A DNA stretch of 64,000 bases from Rhabdophis nuchalis. Its lineage: Eukaryota; Chordata; Lepidosauria; Squamata; Natricidae. Both the position numbers and the translations under genes were made by a program. The stretch is from positions 171,798,163 through 171,862,162 of the forward strand of contig CM077647.1 of assembly GCA_039707465.1 (NCBI GenBank), given 5' to 3'. Below, in pieces: positions 54,701 through 64,000 of this stretch. Below the pieces are notes generated by a model. The model saw only the letters and a list, made by a program, of their open reading frames with translations, searched no databases and had not been told where the DNA came from. Each line of letters starts with the position of its first letter. Within the stretch, counting starts at the first letter, position 1.

Positions 54701-56357
54701 GCTCCAAGAGGTTGTCAACGCATCCTTACGTGAGGGTTCCTTGCCCGCTTCCCTAAAAGAGGCTATGGTGAGGCCCCTCCTTAAGAAGCCCTCTTTGGAC
54801 CCAGCTCTTTTAAACAACTATCGTCCAGTCTCCAACCTTCCCTTTTTGGCAAAGGTTGTTGAGAGTGTGGTGGCACAACAGTTTCCCCGTCACCTGGAGA
54901 AAATTGAGTATCTAGATCCGCGCCAGTCCGGCTTTCGGCCCGGGCATAGCACCGAGACGGCATTGGTCGCGTTGGTAGATGATCTCTGGAGGGCCAGAGA
55001 TGGGGGATGTTCCTCCATCCTGGTCCTATTAGACCTCTCGGCGGCTTTCGATACCATCGACCATGGTATCCTATTGCATCGGCTGGGGGGGGTTGGGGGT
55101 GGGAGGCACCGTTTTACGGTGGTTCTCCTCCTACCTCTCTGGCCGATCGCAATTTGTGTTGGCAGGAGAGCAGAGGTCGACCCCGAGACCCCTCACATGT
55201 GGGGTGCCTCAGGGGTCGGTCCTCTCACCTCTCCTGTTTAATGCATACATGAAGCCGCTGGGTGAGATCATCCGTGGTTTTGGGGTAGAGTACCATCTGT
55301 ACGCTGATGATACTCAGCTGTACATATCTACCCCAAACCACCCCAACGATGCCGTAGCGGTGATGTGCCAGTGCCTGGAAGCCGTGCGGATCTGGATGGG
55401 AAGTAACGGACTCAGGCTCAACCCGACCAAGACCGAGTGGCTGTGGTTTCCGGCTGCCCGATTCAACCAGCTTTCTCCAATGCTGGCCATAGGGGGCGAA
55501 CATCTTGCCCCTGTGGATGGGGCGCGCAATTTGGGTGTCCTCCTGGATACCCGGCTGTCTATGGAAGAGCAAGTGACAGCCGTGGCCAGGAGGGCGTTTT
55601 ACCAGGTTCGCCTGGTTCGCCAATTGCGCCCCCTATTGGATCGGGACGCCCTTCGCACAGTCACTCATGCCCTCGTGACATCCCGACTGGACTATTGTAA
55701 CTCTCTCTACATGGGGCTTCCCTTGAGGTGCACCCGGAGGCTTCAGTTAGTTCAGAATGCAGCCGCGCGAGCAATTATGGGGACCACTAGGTTCACCCAC
55801 GTTACACCGCTCTTGCGCGAGCTGCACTGGCTGCCTGTTGTCTTCCGGGTGCGCTTCAAGGTGTTAGTTATCATCTTTAAAGCGCTCCATGGCTCGGGAC
55901 CTAGCTATCTGCGGGATCGGTTTCTGCCCCATACATCCTCACGGCCTATTCGCTCCCACAGAGAGGGACTTCTCCGGGTGCCATCCGCTAGACTTTGTCA
56001 GCGGGCGACGCCCAGGGGAAGGGCTCTCTCTGTGGCGGGCCCGGCCCTCTGGAACGACCTTCCCCCCGATATCAGAACGACCACGGACCTCCGCTCCTTC
56101 CGTATGAAACTGAAGACCCATCTTTTTCGACTGGCCGGCCTTGGATAGTCTCTCTGTCTATAGATTTCAAATGTATTTTTAAATGGGATTTTAGTCAATA
56201 ATTTTAGCACGGGATAAATTGTTTAATTGTGTTTTAAGTTATGTACTTTTGTATTTATTGTTCTTATTGTTTTATTTTTCCCTGTGCACCGCCCCGGGTC
56301 CCTGTGGGGAGAGGGAGCGGTTAATAAATTCGATTATTATTATTATTATTATTATTA
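51783..56357 (+). mobile_element. Near-full-length L2-like LINE
   Basis: About 4.57 kb. It has a GC-rich 5' region (51790-52540), an AT-rich stretch with a 'ctctgcgagagtccccgctc' hairpin near 52905, an endonuclease-reverse transcriptase ORF (53079-56148), a 3'UTR with a 'ccgggtccctgtggggagag' terminus and an (att)n tail at 56336-56356. The other L2 pieces in the window match its 3' end. It lies between TRAC and the putative enhancer. Confidence 0.93.
53079..56148 (+). pseudogene. L2 LINE endonuclease/reverse transcriptase ORF, one frameshift
   Basis: The start ATG at 53079 gives an N-terminal basic stretch, then an APE-type endonuclease: CNARS near residue 91, ETW at 119-121, GDFN at 224-227 and SDH at 291-293, all catalytic motifs present. 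The reverse transcriptase begins near residue 562 ([33 protein letters not shown]). Near 55084-55105, in a G-rich run, the frame shifts by one; the second frame continues [21 protein letters not shown] (catalytic Asp pair) and the L2 C-terminal domain to TAG at 56146-56148. No other stop interrupts either frame. It is a recent copy disabled by one indel, unless the G-run is a sequencing error. Confidence 0.92.
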
Positions 56358-56760
56358 ACTTCTGCCCTCAAAACGATGCTATAGGGCACGGCACACCAGA
56401 ACAACTAGACACAAGGACAGTTTCCCCCCCCCCCATGCCATTACTCTGCTAAAGAACTAATCCCCATAATACTGTCAAATTATCTACTCTTTTAGTATTC
56501 TTCTTCTCTTCCTTCCTAGTACCTATCTCTTTCCACTTATGACTATAACCATGTTGCTTGCATCTTTAAAATGCATATTATTTTATTTGTCTCCTAGTAA
56601 AATTTGATTGTTTATTAGTAAGCTATGACTATCACTAAGTGTTGTATCTTATGATTCTTGATGAATGTATTCTATGTTATTTTTCTTTATGTACACTGAG
56701 AGCATATGCACCAAAGACAAATTCTTTGTGTGTCCAATCACACTTGGCCAATAAAGGGTT
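56358..56760 (+). mobile_element. LINE 3'UTR, right half
   Basis: From 'cttctgccctcaaaacgatg' to 'gtccaatcacacttggccaa' 'taaa'. The same terminus is in minus sense at 4381-4455. It passes directly into the ATTCT array. Confidence 0.85.
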
Positions 56761-57150
56761 CTATTCTATTCTATTCTATTCTATTCTATTCTATTCTATT
56801 CTATTCTATTCTATTCTATATTCCTATTCTATTCTTTTCTATTCTAAATTCTACTCTACTCTACTATTTACTCTTAATTCCATTCTATTCTATATTCTAT
56901 TCTATTCTATTCTATTCCTAATCCTATCCTATCCCTATCCTATCCTATTCCTAATCCTCTCCTCTCCTATTCCTATCCTATCCTATTCCTAATCCTATCC
57001 CTATCCCTATCCTATTCCTATTCCTATCCCTAATCCTATCCTAATCCTATCCTATCCCTATCCTATCCTATCCTAATCCTATCCTATTCCTATCCTATCC
57101 CTATTCCTCATCCTATCCTATCCTATCCCTAATCCTATCCTACCCTACCC
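56760..57150 (+). repeat. ATTCT/CCTAT pentamer array
   Basis: About 390 bp, first pure attct (56760-56818), then mixed attct, cctat, ctact and ccctat units. It begins exactly where the LINE 3' end stops. Confidence 0.95.
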
Positions 57151-57764
57151 TAATTTATTTAAAACAATGATATACCCACCCATCTTTCTACCAACTTTGA
57201 GTGGCTCTCAATTTTTTTAAACATAAAACCATTTTAAAAACTATAAATATCCAACCAGTTAAAACATAAAAGATTACAGCAACAAAAAGCTGGTGCCAAT
57301 TCTCGCTAACCTGCCATTATCTAATCTTCCCTAATTACCTAATTAAAGCATGCCTTAAAACAATCTTCTCCAATTACTTAACTGAAGCGTGCATTAGTAC
57401 ATGTTAAAACTTGTCTATGAAGACAACTGTATTTTCTTTTGCTGGCTACTAGGAATTAGAGAAGAACTTTTATTAAATAAACTGGGGGTAATTGGGTCAG
57501 GTTTGACTGTGCAGCCCTCCACGATGGGAAACAAAGCGTTTTTCGGATATTTTAAAAGCAGAGGGACTATTTTTAACACCCTCCAGGTGTCATGTCAGCC
57601 TTCACCTCCGCCGCAATTTTCATTTTAAGTTTTAAAAATATCTTCTCAGCAGAGTTCACCCCTGGCCCAGCTAAGCTAAAGCGAGAGGAAATAAACAACA
57701 GCAGGAAACGGAAAAAGGGGCAGGTTTTAAAAAAAATGGGTCAAAATCCAACTCACCTGAGCCT

Positions 57765-57840
57765 TCCATGACGTCAGGAGCGGCGAAGTTAGATCTGGGC
57801 CAGCGTTTGAAGCTCTTCCCGCAAAGACCGCTTCCTCTAG
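57765..57840 (+). promoter_or_regulatory. Putative TCR-alpha enhancer core
   Basis: A compact motif cluster in the order known for the mammalian TCR-alpha enhancer. It has a perfect CRE tgacgtca (57769-57776, preceded by cc-a as in 'ccatgacgtca'), a TCF/LEF site tttgaagctc (57806-57815), a RUNX-like gaccgc (57826-57831), and an abutting ETS site cttcctct (57831-57838). Order, orientation, the GAAGCTC extension and the RUNX-ETS abutment agree with the mammalian element as I know it. The location 3' of TRAC fits too. No repeat family covers the stretch. The RUNX core differs from ACCACA, so strength is uncertain. Confidence 0.83.
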
Positions 57841-58705
57841 AAAAAAAAGTTGTTTTGCAGAAACGAACAAAGAGCCGGCACGTGCCAGAGCTCCAACAAG
57901 AAAACCAGAGCGCGGAGAACGTTACACCTCAAGTTGAGTCAAGTTGAAAACCCACAGCACGGCCAGATGCACAGGTGCAGAAGGGGGGAGAGGTGCATCT
58001 AAGTATACGACTAGTAAAAAGGCCTGCAAAGACTAAGAATAACTTTGTGGTCGTTTCATTTGTGGGGAACGTAGAACAACAACAACAAAAACTGAGACAG
58101 AGAGAGCCCTCGTACACCCCTTTGAGGAAGATCTAGTGTATGAAAGGCAGCTAAATAATTTTACTTCTGGGATGGAGTATGCTCATTTTACCCTGCTCAG
58201 GTAGCAAGGATGCAATGATCTCTGTGGAGATAGATCCCAAAACATGTCATTGGGGAGAAAAGGATTTGATGGCGTTAAGTACTTAAGGAAAAAGTTCTGT
58301 ATGGTTTTATGGAAGGTGGGACCTAGTAGCGGTCAATGCAACATTATCAGTCCAGATTCCTGCACTGACGGTTCACGAAATACTTGACACGGTTAAACAC
58401 ACCGGTGCTTAAACACACTATGTGAATCTTGTAACTACAGCTTGGGAACAGGATTTATCCCATAGCATAGACTAAAAAAAATAATCCATGAACTGTTCGA
58501 TGAGATCAAATAAATCATAGCACATTGCCATGTCTGTCCGGGTGGCATATAAATTTAATAAATACAATAAACTCTGCCTTTTCTGCAAGTTCTGGAAAGC
58601 CTCCAAGTATCAGGTTGACTTGGAATAAGGTAACTTCAGTTTACAAGTAGGATACTGAAATTTCCATCCATTTGCCCTCTATTGGTGGAATATAAATTAA
58701 ACTGA
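57841..58705. other. Flank 3' of the putative enhancer
   Basis: No gene or clear repeat apart from a short L2-like tip near 58535-58570 (ggtggcatataaatttaata). It may hold further regulatory sites; none could be named. Confidence 0.4.
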
Positions 58706-58709
58706 CTGT

Positions 58710-59560
58710 GGTTTTCCATAGTTGGAAGGGGCCTTATAGGTCATCTAGACCAGGGGTCTCCAACCTTTGCAACTTTAAGTCTGAAGGACTTCAGCTCCCA
58801 GAATTCTCCAGCCAGCTTTGCTTTGCTGGCTGGAGGATTCTAGGAGCTGAAGTCCTTCAGACTTAAAGTTGCAAAGGTTGGAGACCCCTGATCCAGACCA
58901 ACCCCCTGCTCAACCAGGAGACTCTACATCATTTCTGACAAATGGCAGTCCAATCTCTTCTTGAAAGCATCCAGTGATGAAACCCCCACAACTTCCGAAG
59001 GCAACTTCTGTTCCATGGGTTGACTGTTCTGTCAGAAAATTGATTGATTGATTTCTCTTGATTTCTAGGTAGCATCTCTCCTTGATCAGTTTCCATCCAA
59101 TATTCCTTGTCTGGCCTTTGGGTGCCTTGGAAAATAGCTTGACCCCTTCCTTCTCTGCAGCCCCTCAAATATTGGAACTTTGCTATCGTGTCTCCCATGG
59201 TCCTTCTCTTCACTGGACTAGCCATGCCAAGTTCCTCTAATCATTCGTTTTAGTCTCCAGTCCTCTACTCATCCTAGTTGCTCTTCTCTGCACTTTTTCT
59301 AGTCTTAATATATTTTTAGTGTGGTGACCAAAACTGGATGCAGTACTCTAGGTGTGGTTCTTACTAAAGTTTTATAGAGTGGTATTAATACCTCACTTGA
59401 TCTTGATTATATCCCCGTTAATGCAATTTAGGATTACAATGGCTTTTTTGGCTGCCACTGCACACTGCTGGCTCGTATGTAGTTGGTTGTCCACTAAGAC
59501 TCCAAGATCCTTTTCATAGTTATTGCTATTAAGCTTTCCATGTTCCTTCCAGATGTTGCT
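58710..59560 (-). mobile_element. CR1-type LINE 3' fragment split by a palindrome
   Basis: Minus-sense CR1 from the tip at 58715 (agttggaaggggccttatag) to the RT-distal region (ctgccactgcacactgctgg, 59450). Frames broken; an old copy. Confidence 0.88.
58751..58890. mobile_element. Palindromic hAT MITE with 8-bp TSD
   Basis: 140 bp, caggggtctccaacctttgc and its complement at the far end. Flanked by atctagac 58743-58750 and atccagac 58891-58898, one mismatch. Inserted into CR1. Confidence 0.9.
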
Positions 59561-59564
59561 GACT

Positions 59565-60280
59565 GCTAAGTACTACCAATCCAATCAAGACATTTGGCAA
59601 TGCTAGGATATTCCTATCTTGTCATTCTAAAAAAATTAAAATCCTCTCCTAATTTGCCTTATTTTTCTCTCAAGGCACCTAAAATGGCAAATTGGCACAT
59701 CTAGGCATGTTTCAAGTTGGACTTCAATTCCCAGAATTCCCCAGCCAGCATGCTAGGCACGGACAAACATTAACATGTGATTATTATTATTTTTGCTTTC
59801 AAAGTAAATGTTGCAATAATTGAGGGGGCTTGCAGCAAAATCCAACTTCTATCATTGCTAACCACTAACTATACTGGGCAGCTGGGCAATTCATGGGACC
59901 AGTGTCTCTTTCTTTGTTCTGTATAAAACATATGTCTTGCTTTATTCTGTATAATTTGACCTCCCCTTCATTTCTGAAGGCCTCTGGTTTTATACAGAAA
60001 CAATATCGAAGTAGAAACCACGGCCAAAGCACACTATTTTGCAGCCCAATGACTGATGTGAATATCTGATGTGGTTCAAATACATGGGACACATTAGATA
60101 TTATGGGTCTGAAAATCTAGTATGTCAGAAAGAGAGAGAGAAAAAAAAGTTTTTTCTCAAAATCTGAGAAAGCTCAAATCAAAAGCTTACAATATGTTGG
60201 ATAAGAGTTATTTTAACATGTGACTTGGGAGCTCACACACAATTGTACGTTCTTGCAAAGACTATTTTACCTGCTAGGAA
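59565..60280. other. Spacer, no gene seen
   Basis: Unique-looking sequence. A minus frame of 75 codons near 59.9 kb has no recognisable domain. No exon of the neighbour expected in mammals (DAD1) was recognised. Confidence 0.4.
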
Positions 60281-60589
60281 CAGTGTTTCCCCGAAAATAA
60301 GACGGGTTTTTTTCTTTTGACCCTCTCCCCCCGAAATAAGGAATAGCATAGGAAGCTGAAAACCTATGAGCAGAACTATGTTGCAAGTTTACAGAGAAAC
60401 TCTTCTGCTCTGGATACTACTGAATATCTTTGTAATCCTTTATCTCCTTTGCGAGGTAGTCACAAAGAAAGATGTTTGACAATGCAGTTATTCTGAACAA
60501 ACATCAGATGGCAGCAAAATAAAGGGGAAAGGGATGAAATGCTAGCATTGTCAACGCTTTTAGAACCATCTCCAACATCTATGCAACAA

Positions 60590-61185
60590 TGCAAATTCAT
60601 GGGAATCTCAAGACATTCCCACATAACACCACTCCTGCGCAAGCTGCACTGGCTACCTGTGACCTACCGGGTGCGTTACAAGGTACATGACCATATTCAA
60701 GGTGCTCCATGGTACGGGGCCTAGCTACCTTCGAGACCGTCTTCTGCCCCATACATCCCTTCGACCGACTCGCTCCCAGGGAGAGGGTCTTCTCCGGGTG
60801 CCGTCGACCGGACAATGCCGGTTGGCGGCTCCCAGGGGAAGGGCCTTCTCTGTGGTGGGCCCTACCCTCTGGAATGGCCTACCTTTCGACCTCCGTTCCA
60901 TCACGGACCTCCGCTTGTTTCGCCGGCACCTAAAAACTTATTATTTTCATCTGGCCGGCATAGCATGATCTACTCCACACCCATTATTTTATAACAAATC
61001 AAAACTGTAATTTGGGTTTTAAATTTAAACTTATTTTAAGTTAAGCAGGATATTGATTTAATTTCGTTATTATTTAATAATATTTTGTATTTATGTATAA
61101 TTGATTTTAAATCTCTGTTCGCTGCCCCGGGTCCCTTTATGGTGAGATGGGTGCGGGTTATAAATGTGAAAAATAAATAAATAAA
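60590..61185 (+). mobile_element. L2-like LINE 3' end
   Basis: Plus frame MTIFKVLHGTGPSYLRDRLL to LKTYYFHLAGIA, with a frameshift just upstream (LLRKLHWLPVTYRVRYKV). The 3' tip 'tgccccgggtccctttatgg' and an AAATA tail follow at 61120-61185. Confidence 0.92.
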
Positions 61186-61189
61186 TAAT

Positions 61190-61865
61190 AAACAAGAACA
61201 AAGCACACAATAGATTGGGAAGAAATGAACGCACATTCAGTTGGTGGCAGAATGAAGGTGCCCAGGGAATTATCTGAAACATCCTTAATAAATCTGAGGT
61301 TACCGAAGAGTCATCCAAAGCTGGCCAACAATGATGTAGTTTTCTCACTGTTGCCAAGATCCAAACAAGTGACAGAAGAAGTAACAAAAGTGAATTTATT
61401 GAGACATAAAAGGCAGCGGCCAATTCCTTCAATCATTTTGATCCTCAGACTATTTCTTCCTAGGAAACAAACAGGAGTCTGGGATGTTGTCCAACAGAGG
61501 GCAGTCTTCAATAAAAAAGAGAGGTCCAGGACAGTCTACAAGAAAAAATACAAAATACAAGAGAACAATTGCTATTAAGGAGCGGGCATCTTCTTTGTTG
61601 TGGCAACACTACTTTTATGCATCTGCTGAAAATTCAACCTCACATTAATCTCCCTAGGAATGTATCCATTCCTCTTTTCTCTAGATTGCCTATGGAAAAT
61701 TGTGGAGCTTCCCACTCATAACTATTAACCTCAAATTCCATGCTTTGTATGAAAGCAGTGACTGACATCACCAATTCAATGTGCTGAATTTTAGTTTGGA
61801 AATGCCACACAAGGCAAGAACTCATAGCACGTCCCACATTAACACCGGATTCATTATTTGCTTGA
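61190..61865. other. Spacer, no gene seen
   Basis: Short open frames only; none shows a domain or flanking splice sites I trust. Confidence 0.4.
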
Positions 61866-61924
61866 GGATACCATGTTTCCCTGAAAATAAGCGCTTGGCC
61901 TTATTTTCGGGGAGGTCTTACTAT

Positions 61925-62440
61925 ACTAGTCTCCTTGATTTATTTATTAATCAGCTCAAAAACCTAACACACATATGAAAAAAATTACACAACGGAACTC
62001 ATGGCTTCCTGTCTAGATGGTCTCTGGTGATGAGCCGAAAGGCAGAAAAGGAAACAGTATGTTTCGTCCCTTAATTGGGGCCCTAACAGGGTGTTGTGGA
62101 ACTATTATATGCTTATCCTCCTGTCTCAGCTGAGCAGGAAGAGAACTTGTTTGGCTTAATGGCTAAGGCTCTTGCCTGGCATGCTATACAGCCCCGGTTC
62201 GAATCCCAGTAAGGGTATGGCTAGCTGATGAGAGCTAAAAAGCTCGAAATAGATCTATCCTAGTCTCCCTGATTCATTTATTGATCAGCTCAAAAACCTA
62301 ACACACATATTTAAAAAATCACACAACAGAACTCATGGCTTTCTGTCGAGATGGTCTCTGGTGATGAGCTGAAAGGCAGAAAAGGAAACAGTATGTTTCC
62401 TCCCTTAATTGGGGCCTAACAGGGTGTTGTGGAACAATTA
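61925..62440. repeat. Direct repeat flanking a tRNA-like SINE
   Basis: A block of about 185 bp (61929-62115, 'atcagctcaaaaacctaaca' to 'gggtgttgtggaactattat') recurs at 62263-62440. Between them lies a tRNA-like unit with 'aatggctaaggctcttgcct' and B-box 'ggttcgaatcc' (62198-62208). It could be a dimeric SINE or a partial tandem duplication. Confidence 0.7.
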
Positions 62441-62454
62441 TATATATATATATA

Positions 62455-64000
62455 TTTCTCCGCTCTTATCGCGTCTGCAGATAGCCGACCCGCCGCCCTG
62501 TTTTGGGTGACCCGCTCCCTCCTTCATCAGAGGGCGCGGGATGTCCCCTTGCAGAGTTGTACGGAGGAATTTGGAGGCTATCTGCATGATAAAATCAATC
62601 AGATTCGGGACGGGTTAGCCTCCGATTGGGCTGGTTCAGACAGGCTGACGGAGGCAGGTCTTGAGACTGTTATTTGGGAAGAGTTCGATCCTGTGACTCC
62701 CGAGGACATGGACAGGATGCTGGGGCGACTGAATGCCACGTTTACTGGACCCGTGCCCCTCCTGGTTGGTACTGGCCTCCCAGGAGGTGACACGAGGCTG
62801 GCTCCAGGGAATCGTCAACGCTTCTTTGAGTGAGGGATTTATGCCGACCGCCTTGAAAAAGGCGGTGGTAAGAGCCCTCCTCAAGAAGCCCTCCCTGGAT
62901 CCGGCTGTTTTGGCCAACTACCATCCTGTCTCCAACCTTCGCTTCTTGGCGAAGGTTGTCGAGAGTGTGGTGGCGCGACAGTTCCCCCAGCACCTGGAGG
63001 AAACTGTCTATCTGGACCCACGCCAGTCCGGCTTCTGGCCTGGGCACAGCACAGAGACGGCATTGGTCTCGTTGGTGGATGATCTCTGGAGGGCTCAGGA
63101 TAGAGGTTGTTCCTCTATCCTGGTCCTGTTAGATCTCTCAGCGGCTTTCGATACCATTGGCCATGGTATCTTATTGCGCCGGCTGGAGGGGTTGGGGGGC
63201 ACCGTTTTGCAGTGGTTCTCCTCCTACCTCTCCGACCGGTCGCAATTCGTGTTGGCAGGAGGGCAGAGGTCGACGTACCTCACGTGTGGGGTGCCTCAGG
63301 GGTCGGTCCTCTCGCCCCTCCTGTTTAACATTTATATGAAGCCGCTGGGTGAGATCATCCGTGGTTTTGGGGTAGAATTCCATCAGTACGCAGATGACAC
63401 CCAGCTGTACATTTCTACCCCAGACCAGCCCAACGATGCCATTGAAGTGATGTCCCGTTGTCTGGAGGCCGTGCGAGTCTGGATGGGGAGAAACAGGCTT
63501 CGAATCAACCCGTCCAAGACCGAGTGGCTGTGGCTTCCAGCGTCACGATACAGCCAGCTGGTACCATCTCTGGCTATTGGGGGCGAATCATTGGCCCTCA
63601 GAGAGGGCTTGCAACTTGGGTGTCCTCCTGGACTCTCGGCTGTCATTAGACGATCATATGACGGCCTTGGCCAGGGGGGCTTTTTATCAGGCTCGCTTGA
63701 TTTGCCAGTTGCGCCCCTTTCTGGATCGTGATGCTCTACGCACGGTCACTCAAGCCCTCGTCATCTCCTGCCTGGACTATTGCAATGCTCTCTACATGGG
63801 CCTGCCCTTGAGGTGCACCCGGAGGCTCCAGTTAGTGCAGAATGCAACCGCGCGGGGGATTCTGGGAGCTTCAAGATGCTCCCACGTGACACCTCTCCTG
63901 CGCGAGCTGCACTGGCTGCCTGTGGCTTTCCGGGTGCGCTTCAAGGTGCTGGTAACCACCTTTAAAGCGCTACATGGCACGGGACTTGGCTACTTGCAAG
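62455..64000 (+). mobile_element. L2-like LINE, second copy, 5' truncated, runs off the window
   Basis: Begins at a point equivalent to about 54.37 kb of the first copy (ASADSRPAALFWVTRSLL). It carries [36 protein letters not shown] and YADDTQLY. Frames change near 62735 and 63600, so it is a broken copy. The (ta)n at 62442-62455 sits at the truncation point. The 3' end lies beyond 64000. Confidence 0.92.

Noticed and set aside
62150..62230. tRNA gene
   Set aside because: Has an A-box-like stretch and 'ggttcgaatcc', but no convincing acceptor stem or full cloverleaf; consistent with a SINE head.
56500..64000. DAD1, the gene that follows TRAC in mammals
   Set aside because: I looked for its conserved protein segments on both strands and recognised none; it probably lies beyond the window.

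Overview
This window is vertebrate genomic DNA, most likely from a snake. It covers the 3' half of a T-cell receptor alpha locus, read 5'->3' on the + strand. A 33.5 kb stretch holds 22 recognisable alpha joining (J) segments. The constant gene TRAC follows (coding exons at 36.6, 42.4 and 43.5 kb, a probable 3'UTR exon near 46.3 kb), and at 57.77 kb lies a motif cluster that looks like the conserved TCR-alpha enhancer. No other host protein gene was recognised. Repeats identify the host: Sauria-type SINEs, Bov-B LINE 3' ends, and CR1-type LINE 3' ends that run into AATAG/ATTCT pentamer arrays, a pattern described for snakes.

J region (1-33.6 kb). Each J has an upstream nonamer, a 12-bp spacer, a heptamer ending in GTG against the coding end, a short reading frame with the F/W-G-x-G-T motif, and a splice donor that leaves one base of the last codon. 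That phase fits the two bases that open TRAC exon 1. The J segments fall into sequence families made by tandem duplication: a large 5' family ending in LVVMP, a pair (7.3/9.4 kb) ending in LTIIP, a pair (15.4/21.2 kb) within a longer segmental duplication, and a 3' family (27.6-32.9 kb) ending in LVVYP or a variant. One J (21.2 kb) carries a one-base insertion at its 3' end that should make it unusable. Between the J segments lie CR1, L1, L2 and Bov-B fragments, hAT-type inverted-repeat elements and long purine/pyrimidine tracts.

TRAC (36.6-46.5 kb). Three coding exons give about 148 residues: an Ig domain, a short hinge with the interchain cysteine, and a connecting-peptide/transmembrane exon with the FETD-type motif and the paired Arg and Lys used to assemble with CD3. 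Introns 1 and 3 are swollen by L2 pieces, a solo LTR and several hAT elements, some nested.

Downstream (46.5-64 kb). This part is mostly transposons: a hAT element with 8-bp target duplication (47.6-48.7 kb), a Sauria SINE nested in an older SINE (49.8 kb), a nearly intact 4.6 kb L2-like LINE (51.8-56.4 kb) inserted inside another LINE, and a second, broken L2 copy running off the end (62.45-64 kb). The putative enhancer sits between them, about 14 kb from the TRAC stop codon. The functional plan is ordinary V-J-alpha joining, splicing of J to TRAC, and enhancer drive from 3'. The unusual aspects are the duplication history and the transposon load.
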